A DNA stretch of 28,399 nucleotides from Clostridiales bacterium. GTDB lineage: Bacteria > Bacillota > Clostridia > Oscillospirales > Oscillospiraceae. Within the stretch, counting starts at the first letter, position 1. Each line of letters begins with the position of its first letter. The notes beneath the pieces were generated by a model that had not been told where the DNA came from, did not search any database, and was given only the letters and a program-made list of their open reading frames with translations. Position numbers and translations under genes: made by a program. Shown in pieces: positions 7,128 to 14,223 of the stretch. The stretch spans positions 1 to 28,399 of the forward strand of contig DYBL01000107.1 of assembly GCA_019418625.1 (NCBI GenBank). Reading direction: 5' to 3'.

Positions 7128-8153
7128 ATGGCCATGGCAAAGGATATCGGTATCGACCTGGGTACCGCGTCGGTTCTGGTTTATGTGAAGGGTAAGGGCA
7201 TCGTGCTCAACGAGCCCTCTGTGGTGGCGCTGGATAAAAATACCGGCAAGCTGCTGAAAGTGGGCGCCGAGGCCCAGGCCATGCTGGGCCGTACCCCCGG
7301 CAACATCATCGCCATCCGTCCCCTGCGGGAGGGCGTTATCTCCGACTACGACATGACCGAGCGCATGCTGCGGGAGTTCATCCACAAGGTGGCCGGCGTC
7401 TCCTTCTTCAAGCCCCGGGTCATCATCTGCGTGCCCTCCGGCATCACGGAGGTCGAAGAGCGCGCCGTCATCGACGCCGGCATCCAGGCCGGCGCCCGGA
7501 AGGTGTATCTCATCGAAGAGCCCGTGGCCGCCGCCATCGGCGCCGGCATCGACATCACCCAGCCTGACGGCCACATGGTGGTGGATATCGGCGGCGGTAC
7601 CGCCGACATCGCCGTCATCTCCCTGAGCGGCGTGGTGGAGTCCGCCTCCATCAAGATCGCCGGCGACCAGCTCAACGAGGCTGTGGTGAAGTATATGCGC
7701 CGCAAGCACAACCTGCTGGTGGGCGAGCGCACCGCCGAGGAGATGAAAAAGCAGATCGGCTGCGTGTTCCCCAAGGAGGAAGAGGAGACCATGGACGTCA
7801 AGGGCCGGTGCCTGCTGACCGGTCTTCCCCGTGTGGTCACCGTCAGCTCTGTGGAGATGATGGACGCCTTTGAAGAGCCTGTGGAGCGCATCATGGAGGC
7901 CATCCACTCCGTGCTGGAGCGCACGCCCCCCGAGCTGGTGGCGGATATCTCCACCAACGGCATCGTCATGACCGGCGGCGGCAGCCTGGTCTCCGGCTTC
8001 GATAAGCTGGTCACCGCCCGCACCGGCATCCACACCGTCATCGCCGAGGACGCCATCTCCTGCGTGGCCATCGGCACCGGCAAGAGCCTGGACTCCCTGA
8101 ACAACATGCAGGACGGCACCATGAACCTCTCCCGGCGCCGTCAGATGAACTGA
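7128..8153 (+). CDS. mreB: Rod shape-determining protein MreB/Mbl
   Basis: A 341-residue bacterial actin. Visible signatures: KDIGIDLGTASVLVYVKGKG (phosphate 1 loop) at the N-terminus, EPSVVA, PSGITEVEERAV, IEEPVAAAIGAGI, the second phosphate loop VVDIGGGTADIAVIS, and MTGGGSLV in the adenosine site. It polymerises on the inner face of the membrane and directs lateral wall synthesis. ATG 7128 follows GAGGTGG with a 5-base gap; an earlier in-frame GTG at 7119 overlaps that site. It stands alone, with its own promoter and a terminator just after the stop and no mreC or mreD beside it. It may therefore be a second MreB paralogue (Mbl-like) rather than the mreBCD copy. Confidence 0.95.
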   Translation: MAMAKDIGIDLGTASVLVYVKGKGIVLNEPSVVALDKNTGKLLKVGAEAQAMLGRTPGNIIAIRPLREGVISDYDMTERMLREFIHKVAGVSFFKPRVIICVPSGITEVEERAVIDAGIQAGARKVYLIEEPVAAAIGAGIDITQPDGHMVVDIGGGTADIAVISLSGVVESASIKIAGDQLNEAVVKYMRRKHNLLVGERTAEEMKKQIGCVFPKEEEETMDVKGRCLLTGLPRVVTVSSVEMMDAFEEPVERIMEAIHSVLERTPPELVADISTNGIVMTGGGSLVSGFDKLVTARTGIHTVIAEDAISCVAIGTGKSLDSLNNMQDGTMNLSRRRQMN

Positions 8154-8160
8154 AAAAAGG

Positions 8161-8190
8161 AAGCGCCCGGACTTTCGTCCGGGCGCTTTT
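8161..8190. terminator. Bidirectional terminator between mreB and the acetyltransferase gene
   Basis: Perfect 11-bp stem AGCGCCCGGAC (8162-8172) / GTCCGGGCGCT (8177-8187) with a TTTC loop, T-rich on the plus side and A-rich before it. It sits between two convergent genes and can serve both. Confidence 0.93.
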
Positions 8191-8203
8191 GCGCCGGGGA
8201 GGG

Positions 8204-8842
8204 TCACGCCTGGGGCGTCTGCCAGGGGGCTTTGCCGGTCTCAGATTCGTAGGCCCGGCGCTGCGATAGCCAGTGGGCCTCGTCCGCGTCGGTGATGGGC
8301 CGCAGCACCCGGCAGGGATTTCCCCCCGCCACCACGCCCGGCGGCACGTCCCGCGTCACCACGGACCCGGCGGCGATGACAGAGCCGGCGCCGATGGTGA
8401 CGCCGGGGCAGACGGAGACGCCTCCGCCGATCCAGACGTTATCTTCGATGGTGATGGGGGCCCCGAACTCCAGCCCCGTATTGCGCACGGAGGCGGCAAT
8501 GGGGTGCCCGGCAGCATAAAAGCATACCCGGGGCCCCACCATCACGTTGTTTCCGATGGTGATGGGGGCCACATCCAGAAAGACGCAGTCGTAATTGGCA
8601 AAGAAATAGTCCCCTATGGAGATGTTGGTGCCGTAGTCGCAGCGGAGCGTGGGCTCGATCCAGCAGTCCTTTCCCACGGACCCCAGCAGCCGGCGCAGGA
8701 TGTCCGCCCGGGCGGCGTCGTCCTCCGGCGGAGCGTCGTTATACTGCCGGCACAGGGTCTTGGCCCGGCAGCGGGCCTTCCACAGTTCCTCATCACCGGG
8801 GTAGTAGATCTTCTGGGAGACCATCCGATCCCATTCACGCAT
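8204..8842 (-). CDS. Sugar O-acetyltransferase (maltose/galactoside acetyltransferase type)
   Basis: A 212-residue protein. It has the short N-terminal Mac domain (YYPGDEELWKARCRAKTL) followed by left-handed beta-helix hexapeptide repeats: YGTNISIGDYFFANYDC, then ITIEDNVWIGGGVSVCPGV, IGAGSVIAAGSVVTRDVPPG. The catalytic-type histidine lies in FYAAGHP near residue 118. Such enzymes move acetyl from acetyl-CoA to sugars; the substrate cannot be told from sequence. ATG 8842 has AGGAGG 8 bases upstream; a TTG one codon earlier is less likely. It has its own strong promoter divergent from degV. It shares a bidirectional terminator with mreB. Confidence 0.92.
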   Translation of the reverse strand: MREWDRMVSQKIYYPGDEELWKARCRAKTLCRQYNDAPPEDDAARADILRRLLGSVGKDCWIEPTLRCDYGTNISIGDYFFANYDCVFLDVAPITIGNNVMVGPRVCFYAAGHPIAASVRNTGLEFGAPITIEDNVWIGGGVSVCPGVTIGAGSVIAAGSVVTRDVPPGVVAGGNPCRVLRPITDADEAHWLSQRRAYESETGKAPWQTPQA

Positions 8843-8874
8843 CAAAAGCGCCTCCTCTTCGTTGTTTCAAAAAT

Positions 8875-8903
8875 AGTAAAGCAGAACGGCGGGGCGGTGT
8901 CAA
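8875..8903 (-). promoter_or_regulatory. Strong sigma-A promoter for the O-acetyltransferase gene
   Basis: On the minus strand TTGACA (8903-8898), an exact 17-base spacer, then TTTACT (8880-8875), about 33 bases before the ATG. It is back-to-back with the degV promoter 12 bases away, so the two may interfere with or affect each other. Confidence 0.85.
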
Positions 8904-8914
8904 CGGCAAGACTC

Positions 8915-8943
8915 TTGCTTTTTTGCGGGAATTTGCGTATAGT
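8915..8943 (+). promoter_or_regulatory. Sigma-A promoter of degV
   Basis: TTGCTT (8915-8920), an exact 17-base spacer, then TATAGT (8938-8943), about 45 bases before the degV ATG at 8988. An intact promoter suggests the interrupted degV is, or recently was, expressed. Confidence 0.75.
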
Positions 8944-8987
8944 AGATACCAACCATTCGGCGTCAAAGCCGCGAAAGGAGCGCGACC

Positions 8988-9833
8988 ATGGCTGTCCAGA
9001 TCATTACGGACTCCACCAGCGATCTGACCGAGCAGGAGTAGCGGGAGCTGAACGTCCACATGCTCCATATGCGGGTCATCTTCGAGGACGGCGTCTATAC
9101 CGACGGCGTTGACATCACCAAGGAACAGTTCTACGAAAAGCAGGCCCAGGCCAAGATCCTGCCAAAGACCACCCAGGTCAATCCCCAGGAGTACTGCGAC
9201 GCCTTTGAGCCGCTGCTGGCTGGCGGCGACGAGGTGGTGGCCATCATCATGTCCTCCCGCCTGTCCGGCACGTTCCAGTCCGCCCAGATCGCCAAGGACA
9301 TGGCGAAGGGGGGCGAGCGGCTCCATCTGGTGGACTCTTTGAACGTCACCATCGGCGAGGGCCTTCTGGTGCGGGAGGCGGTGCGCATGCGGGACGCCGG
9401 CGCTACCGGCGCCCAGATCGCCGCGGCGCTGGAGGAGCTGAAGCACCGGGTGCGGTTCGTGGCCTTTATCGGCACCTTGAAGTATTTGAAAATGGGCGGC
9501 CGCATCTCCACATCCACGGCTGTGCTGGGCACCATGCTGGGCATCTCCCCGGTGGTAGCCATCGTGGACGGAGAGGTCAAGTCCGTGGGCCAGGTGCGGG
9601 GCAAGCAGAAGATCCTCAGCTACACCCTGGACTTTTTCCGGGAGTATCCCGTAGACAGCCGCCACTGCGTCGTGTTCGGCCACTCCCGGTGCCTGGAGAC
9701 CATGGAAGTCTACCGGGACAAATGCGTCCAGGCCCTGGGCATCCGGGACTACGCATGGGACGAGCTGGGCGCTGTCATCGGCACCCACTCCGGCCCCGGC
9801 TGCTACGGCGTGGCCTATATCGGGTTGAAATGA
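8988..9833 (+). pseudogene. degV: DegV family fatty-acid-binding protein interrupted by an in-frame TAG
   Basis: From ATG 8988 (AAAGGAG 8 bases upstream) the frame reads MAVQIITDSTSDLTEQE, then TAG at 9039-9041 (codon 18). It stays open in the same frame to TGA 9831-9833, giving 281 codons, the normal DegV length. The residues before the stop contain TDSTSDL, the conserved fatty-acid-binding motif. After it, MSSRLSGTFQSAQ, KMGGRISTS and a GPGCYG ending are intact. DegV/FakB proteins bind fatty acids and, in some species, hand them to FakA. A CAG-to-TAG change would explain the stop. ATG 9060 could begin a shorter product lacking the N-terminal motif, with only GGGAG 12 bases upstream. A sequencing error, a real nonsense mutation or amber read-through cannot be separated here. 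Confidence 0.85.
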
Positions 9834-9834
9834 G

Positions 9835-9861
9835 AAAGCAGAGCCATTTTGGCTCTGCTTT
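9835..9861. terminator. Bidirectional terminator between degV and the sodium symporter
   Basis: Perfect 11-bp stem AAAGCAGAGCC (9835-9845) / GGCTCTGCTTT (9851-9861) with an ATTTT loop, directly after the degV stop. The symporter gene converges from the right, ending at 9917. In the 55 bases between, the only notable sequence is a doubled TTGCATAT. Confidence 0.88.
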
Positions 9862-9916
9862 CCGTTCCTGTTGCATATACGATTGCATATTTGCGGGATT
9901 TGGAGTAAATGAAGCT

Positions 9917-11449
9917 TCAGACGAACAATCCCAGGGCGAAGAAATCGTTCACCTGTCCCAGCAGCACCAGCACCATGCCGATGGGCGTGATGAAGCGGAT
10001 ACACAGCGAGTAGAACCGGTCGATCCGCCGCCTGCTGCCCAGGTGGACCTCCTCCAATACCAGCTTGGGCCGGATCTCCCAGCCCACCATGAGGCTCATC
10101 AAAAGAGCGCCCAGCGGCATGGCGATGCCCTCGGACATCATATCCATGAAGTCCAGCCAGTTGTCGTTCCAGGGGGCATATTTCACGGTGCCGGAGGCAA
10201 TCATAGCCTCAGTGGCATCCTTGAGGGCGACTTCGCTGCCGTCGGAGAGCTGCACCTGCGCCGCGCTTTCCTTAAAGGGCACGGGTACGCCGTTGCGGCC
10301 CAGGCCATCCACGGCCACCAGCGCCGCTTCCGCCATAATGGCCAGGCACACGATGAGCACCACCCGCTCCCGCACGCCCTTTTTCCCGTGGAGCGCGCCC
10401 CGGTCCAGGAAGAAGGTGACCACCACCTCAATGAGGGAGATGGCGGAGGAGATGGCGGCGATGAGCACCAGCAGATAGAAGATCACGCCGAACAGGGGGC
10501 CGATGGGCCCCATGGCGCTGAATACGTCCTGCAAGGTGACGAACAGCAGGCTGGGACCGCCCAGCGCGATCTCGCTTACGTCCATGCCCTGCTGGATGCC
10601 GTTGGCCACGGCGGCGGGGATGACCGCAACGCCTGCCATGACGGCCACCAGCGTGTCCGCGCCCACGATGACCATGGAGTTTTTCACCAGGTTTTCGTCC
10701 TTTTTCAGGTAGGAGCCGTAGGTGAACATGACGCCCATGGCCAGGGACAAGGAGAAGAACATCTGGCCGCCGGCAGTGGCCAGCACCGTCAAAAAGCCGG
10801 GGGCCTTGTCGATGAAGCCGGCGCTGACGGCGTAGCCGGGCACGAACATGAATTTCAATCCCTCCATGGCGCCGGGCAGGGTCAGGCTGCGGCAGATGAT
10901 GATGACCAGCATGATGAACAGCGCCGGCATGCCCACGGTGTTGAACTTCTCGATGCCGCCGGAGATGCCGCCCCGGTTGATGAGATAGCAGATCACCAGG
11001 AACAGCAGCGTGAACAAGATGCTGCCGAAGGGATTGGTCAGCATGGAGTCAAACAGCTCCGCCCCGGTGGCGAGCTCCGTGGGGAAGGCCAGCGTGCTCA
11101 GGTTCAGGGCCATATACTCAATGCAGTAGCCGCCGAGCACAGCGTAAAAGCTCATGACCACGAAGGGGGAGAACACCGCCAGCCAGCCCACCCATTTGAA
11201 GCGCTTGGAAAGGGTGGTATAGCAGCCGATGACGCCCTGGCCTACCTTGCGGCCCATGGCCAGCTCACTGACCATGACGATAAAGCCCACGAACACGGCC
11301 AACAGCAGATACACGATCAAAAACGTGAATCCGCCGGATTTTCCCATTTTGTACGGAAAGCCCCAGATGTTTCCAAGGCCCACGGCGGAGCCGATGGCCG
11401 CCAGCAGAAAGCCCACGTTGCTGGCCCAGGAGCCTCTCTCATTTTTCAC
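9917..11449 (-). CDS. Sodium-dependent transporter, NSS/SNF (LeuT-like) family
   Basis: A 510-residue membrane protein. TM1 is unmistakable: WASNVGFLLAAIGSAVGLGN followed by IWGFPYKMGKSGGFTF, which holds the unwound Na+/substrate region of LeuT-type carriers. SELAMGR follows TM2, and about 11-12 hydrophobic segments follow. A soluble insertion near residues 385-440 (VQLSDGSEVALKDA) interrupts the late helices. Substrates are probably amino acids co-transported with Na+; which one is not visible. Start: the frame is open from ATG 11503, but the promoter's expected transcript start is at about 11499, so that ATG would be at the very end of the message. GTG 11449 with GAGAGGG upstream is the better start and gives VKNERGSW, typical of the family N-terminus. 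Confidence 0.93.
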   Translation of the reverse strand: MKNERGSWASNVGFLLAAIGSAVGLGNIWGFPYKMGKSGGFTFLIVYLLLAVFVGFIVMVSELAMGRKVGQGVIGCYTTLSKRFKWVGWLAVFSPFVVMSFYAVLGGYCIEYMALNLSTLAFPTELATGAELFDSMLTNPFGSILFTLLFLVICYLINRGGISGGIEKFNTVGMPALFIMLVIIICRSLTLPGAMEGLKFMFVPGYAVSAGFIDKAPGFLTVLATAGGQMFFSLSLAMGVMFTYGSYLKKDENLVKNSMVIVGADTLVAVMAGVAVIPAAVANGIQQGMDVSEIALGGPSLLFVTLQDVFSAMGPIGPLFGVIFYLLVLIAAISSAISLIEVVVTFFLDRGALHGKKGVRERVVLIVCLAIMAEAALVAVDGLGRNGVPVPFKESAAQVQLSDGSEVALKDATEAMIASGTVKYAPWNDNWLDFMDMMSEGIAMPLGALLMSLMVGWEIRPKLVLEEVHLGSRRRIDRFYSLCIRFITPIGMVLVLLGQVNDFFALGLFV

Positions 11450-11505
11450 AAAGATCCCTCTCTCCCATTCTGTTTTTGAATACCCCCCATTCAAATCATG
11501 CATGT

Positions 11506-11534
11506 AGGATACGCCCTTTTCCTCCCTGTGTCAA
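11506..11534 (-). promoter_or_regulatory. Strong sigma-A promoter of the sodium symporter gene
   Basis: On the minus strand TTGACA (11534-11529), an exact 17-base spacer, then TATCCT (11511-11506). Its position decides the start of the symporter gene in favour of GTG 11449. Confidence 0.82.
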
Positions 11535-11597
11535 GAGAGGCGGCGGGCGCGATGATAGAAAACTCTATTCCAAAAAAGAAAGACAAGGTAAAAACAC

Positions 11598-13001
11598 ATG
11601 TTACAATTTCAATCCGTGACCAAACAGAACGCCGCCAAACTGCGCAAATATTATGAGCGGTGCAACTACGGACTATGCGAATACTCAGTGGGTACCAAGC
11701 TCATGTGGCGGGGCACCCTCCATCCCACCTGGACGGAGGCGGCCGGCTGCCTCATCGTGCACAACTGCATCGACGGACAGGTGGTCTTCGATTATCCCGT
11801 TCCCGGAGCGGAGGGGGACGAGGATGCGGCGCTGGAGCTGATCGAAAATTACTGCCTGGAGGAGGGCATCCCCCCGGTGATCTCCGTGGTGCCCGAGTGC
11901 AAGGCGGGGCGGCTTTTGAGCCGCTATCCCTATGTGCACGTGAGCGACGTACGCACCTGGCGGGACTATGTATATTACCGGGAGGACCTGCAGCTGTTCG
12001 CCGGCCGGCGTTATTCCGGCCAGCGCAACCACATCAACAAGTTCCGCTCCAAGTGGCCGGACGCCCAGTTCCGCCCCCTGGGAGAGGCGGACCGGGCGGT
12101 CATCGAGGCCTTCTGGCAGGACTATGAGGCGGAGTTTCCCAAGGGGAACAATGCCAAGGCCCGGGATGAGCTGAAGCTGGCCCAGAAGATGCTGGCCATG
12201 GCGGGCAAGCCCTGGTTCCTGGCCGGCGGCATGTTCGACGGGGACAAGCTCATCGCCCTGTCCCTTGCGGAAAAGTGCGGCGAGACCCTGATCATCCACA
12301 TCGAAAAGGCCCTTTACTCCTATACCGGTGTGTACCCCACGCTGGTGCAGGCCTTTGCCGACGCCTTCGGCGACGGCTGCCAGTGGATCAACCGGGAGGA
12401 CGACGCGGCGGACCGGGGCCTTCGGACCTCCAAGCTCCAGTACGGCCCGGCCAAGCTGGCGCCCAAGTCCCGCTTCGAGCCTCAGAACGAGCTTTTGACC
12501 CATGTGAAAGCGATCCCGGAGCTGAAAACGGAGCGGCTGACTCTCTCGGCGCTGACGGAGGCGGACATCCCCGCCTACAATGCCCTGGTCCTGGATGGGG
12601 AGCGCAACCGCTGGTGGGGCTATGACGACGTGGGCGGCCTGGGCGGCCCCGTCACGGAGCGCAGCTTCTTCGATGTGGCCAGCCGTGACTTTGAAAACCG
12701 CCAGGCGGCCAACTTTGCCGTCCGGCTGGACGGAAAGCTCATCGGCGAGGCGGTGCTCTACCGGTTCGACTGCCGGGGCGGCGCGGAGCTGGGCTGCCGG
12801 ATCGACAAGGCCTATGCGGGCTTTGGCTACGGCACGGAGGCCTTTGCCGCCGTGGCGGAGTGGGCCCTTTACAAGGTGCATCTGAGCCGCGTGGTGGCCA
12901 AGTGCTTCAAGGAGAACCAGGCGTCTTACAAAATGCTCTCTTCCTGCATGCGCAAAAAGGGCGAGGATGAGAAGTTCTTCTATTTTGAAAAAGTGGTGTG
13001 A
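11598..13001 (+). CDS. Fusion protein: DUF2156 (phosphatidylglycerol lysyltransferase C-terminal-like) plus GNAT acetyltransferase
   Basis: A 467-residue protein of two parts. Residues 1 to about 305 form a DUF2156-type double-GNAT fold. Signatures are FQSVTKQNAAKLRKYYERCN, KLMWRG, YSGQRNHINKF at about residue 138, IEKALYSYTGVYPTLVQAFA and QWINREDDAADRGLRTSKLQ near 275. Residues about 312-467 form a separate N-acetyltransferase: LKTERLTLSALTEADIPAYN, an acetyl-CoA loop with a degenerate GYGTEAFAAVAEWAL, and the late ENQASYKML motif. DUF2156 is related to the domain of MprF that adds aminoacyl groups to lipids, without the membrane flippase. Substrates are unknown. The start has only AAGG 10 bases upstream. 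No promoter is clear. It ends at a strong terminator. Confidence 0.87.
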   Translation: MLQFQSVTKQNAAKLRKYYERCNYGLCEYSVGTKLMWRGTLHPTWTEAAGCLIVHNCIDGQVVFDYPVPGAEGDEDAALELIENYCLEEGIPPVISVVPECKAGRLLSRYPYVHVSDVRTWRDYVYYREDLQLFAGRRYSGQRNHINKFRSKWPDAQFRPLGEADRAVIEAFWQDYEAEFPKGNNAKARDELKLAQKMLAMAGKPWFLAGGMFDGDKLIALSLAEKCGETLIIHIEKALYSYTGVYPTLVQAFADAFGDGCQWINREDDAADRGLRTSKLQYGPAKLAPKSRFEPQNELLTHVKAIPELKTERLTLSALTEADIPAYNALVLDGERNRWWGYDDVGGLGGPVTERSFFDVASRDFENRQAANFAVRLDGKLIGEAVLYRFDCRGGAELGCRIDKAYAGFGYGTEAFAAVAEWALYKVHLSRVVAKCFKENQASYKMLSSCMRKKGEDEKFFYFEKVV

Positions 13002-13006
13002 GTGAG

Positions 13007-13034
13007 AGGCGGCGGGAGATCCCGCCGCCTTTTT
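13007..13034 (+). terminator. Intrinsic terminator after the DUF2156-GNAT gene
   Basis: Perfect 10-bp stem AGGCGGCGGG (13007-13016) / CCCGCCGCCT (13021-13030) with an AGAT loop and TTTT tail. Confidence 0.93.
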
Positions 13035-13039
13035 CCGCC

Positions 13040-13068
13040 TTGCTGTGGAAAAAGTGCCGTGGTACACT
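13040..13068 (+). promoter_or_regulatory. Likely sigma-A promoter of the DUF1648 gene
   Basis: TTGCTG (13040-13045), 17-base spacer, TACACT (13063-13068), ending 22 bases before the ATG. The leader would be very short, just holding the AGGAGGGG site. Confidence 0.6.
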
Positions 13069-13090
13069 GAAAAAAAGGAGGGGCGGCGCC

Positions 13091-13549
13091 ATGAAAAAGA
13101 AACCGCTGGACCGGGCCATGAACGTTTTGAGCCTTTTGCTGCTGGCGGTGGTGACGGTGTGGCTGTGCCTTATCTGGGGAGAGATCCCAAGCCAGGTGCC
13201 CCTGCATTATAACGCCGCCGGCCAGATCGACCGCTGGGGCGGCAAGGGGACGCTGATCGCTCTGGCCGCTATTGCCTGGGTCATGTACGGCCTGCTGACC
13301 TTGGTGGAGCGGATTCCCGGCGCGTGGAATACCGGCGTGAAGATCACGGAGGAGAACCGGGAGCGGGTGTATGCCCTGCTTAGCCATCTCCTCAGCACGC
13401 TGAAAGGGATCCTCTGCGCCATGTTCGTCTGGATCCTGGCGGCGGCTGCCCGGTGTCAGCCACTCTCGGTATGGTTTTTGCCCCTGGCGCTGGGGGCAGT
13501 GTTCGGAGATATGCTCTATTGGTTCGTCCGGGTGTTCCGGGCAAGGTAA
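13091..13549 (+). CDS. DUF1648 domain-containing membrane protein
   Basis: A 152-residue protein with about four hydrophobic segments (residues 12-30, 55-72, 104-122, 127-146). After the first helix comes IPSQVPLHYNAAGQIDRWGG, the hallmark of DUF1648 (P-x-H-[YF]-x-x-x-G-x-x-D-x-W-G). This domain is found in SdpI-like immunity proteins and many short membrane proteins. Here it occurs alone, so an immunity role cannot be inferred. ATG 13091 follows AAGGAGGGG by about 8 bases; an in-frame extension back to 12998 would run through the preceding terminator and is rejected. A 47-residue membrane peptide gene follows 28 bases later. Confidence 0.88.
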   Translation: MKKKPLDRAMNVLSLLLLAVVTVWLCLIWGEIPSQVPLHYNAAGQIDRWGGKGTLIALAAIAWVMYGLLTLVERIPGAWNTGVKITEENRERVYALLSHLLSTLKGILCAMFVWILAAAARCQPLSVWFLPLALGAVFGDMLYWFVRVFRAR

Positions 13550-13577
13550 GGTGCGGCAAGAGAGAAAGGAGCGAGCG

Positions 13578-13721
13578 ATGGGTGAGCTGGCCTGGCGGGC
13601 GCTCAGCGCTTTGGCGGGAAATTTCATTGTGGCAGTGGTGCTGCTTCCCGTGGGGCTGATTTTCCTGGCCTATTTGGTGTATATCGTTGTCATGACCATC
13701 CGGGAGCTGCGGAAAAAATGA
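13578..13721 (+). CDS. Short single-helix membrane peptide, function unknown
   Basis: A 47-codon ORF: an N-terminal polar segment MGELAWRALSALAGN, a hydrophobic helix over residues 16-40 (FIVAVVLLPVGLIFLAYLVY within it), and a basic tail IRELRKK. AAAGGAG lies 8 bases before ATG, and a terminator follows 13 bases after the stop. The RBS, spacing and codon use fit a real gene co-transcribed with the DUF1648 protein. I recognise no family; a small partner subunit of the DUF1648 protein is one possibility. Confidence 0.65.
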   Translation: MGELAWRALSALAGNFIVAVVLLPVGLIFLAYLVYIVVMTIRELRKK

Positions 13722-13734
13722 GCAAAGATAAGAG

Positions 13735-13762
13735 AAAGCCCGCGCCGTAAGGCGCGGGCTTT
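13735..13762. terminator. Bidirectional terminator between the small membrane peptide gene and cdd
   Basis: Perfect 12-bp stem AAAGCCCGCGCC (13735-13746) / GGCGCGGGCTTT (13751-13762) with GTAA loop, between convergent genes. Confidence 0.9.
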
Positions 13763-13779
13763 GCCGATGCTTGAAGTTT

Positions 13780-14184
13780 TTAGGGAGTGGTATGCCCCAG
13801 AAACTCCGGCCCGAAGCTGTGGGGCAGCAGCTCGGACAAGGTAAAGGTCCGGGATGCTCCGGCGCCATTGAGACAGATGATCTCCAGGTCGGGGGCGAAC
13901 TCCCGCAGTACCTGACGGCACACGGCGCAGGGCACGCAGAAGTCCTCGCACCGGCCTGCTACGGCGATGCGGACGAAGTCCCGGTGTCCCTCGCTGACCG
14001 CCTTGGCCACGGCGCACCGCTCGGCGCAGATGGTAGGGGAGTAGGCGGCGTTTTCAATGTTGCAGCCGGTGAACACTGTGCCGTCGGCGCACTCCAGCGC
14101 CGCCCCCACCGGGAAGTGGGAGTAGGGCGCATAGGCCCGGTCCAGCATGGCAACAGCAGCGGCTTTCAATTCTTCACGGGTCAT
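13780..14184 (-). CDS. cdd: Cytidine deaminase
   Basis: A 134-residue homotetrameric-type cytidine deaminase. The zinc and catalytic motif reads GCNIENAAYSPTICAERCA, with zinc ligand C53 and catalytic E55; the other two ligands are C86 and C89 in PCAVCRQ. These positions match the classic B. subtilis enzyme. It converts cytidine and deoxycytidine to uridine and deoxyuridine for pyrimidine salvage. ATG 14184 follows AAAGGAGGAACCCC on the minus strand. It lies 39 bases after the deacetylase-like lipoprotein gene on the same strand with no terminator between, so the two are probably co-transcribed. In many Firmicutes cdd instead sits after ybeY and dgkA. Confidence 0.96.
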   Translation of the reverse strand: MTREELKAAAVAMLDRAYAPYSHFPVGAALECADGTVFTGCNIENAAYSPTICAERCAVAKAVSEGHRDFVRIAVAGRCEDFCVPCAVCRQVLREFAPDLEIICLNGAGASRTFTLSELLPHSFGPEFLGHTTP

Positions 14185-14223
14185 GGGGTTCCTCCTTTTC
14201 CGCGCAGTTGGATTTCTACTGTC

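Noticed and set aside
7110..8207. 365-codon minus-strand ORF opposite mreB
   Set aside because: Antisense to an intact MreB; it reads through the bidirectional terminator.
9060..9833. Treating degV as a normal gene starting at ATG 9060
   Set aside because: It would leave out the conserved TDSTSDL motif, which lies in frame just upstream behind a proper RBS, and the RBS for 9060 is poor. An interrupted gene fits better.
9689..11479. 596-codon plus-strand ORF opposite the sodium symporter
   Set aside because: Histidine- and glutamine-rich shadow of a clear NSS transporter; it also crosses a terminator.
11449..11503. Start of the sodium symporter at ATG 11503
   Set aside because: The TTGACA-N17-TATCCT promoter would start the transcript at about 11499, so this ATG would not be on the message; GTG 11449 has a good RBS.
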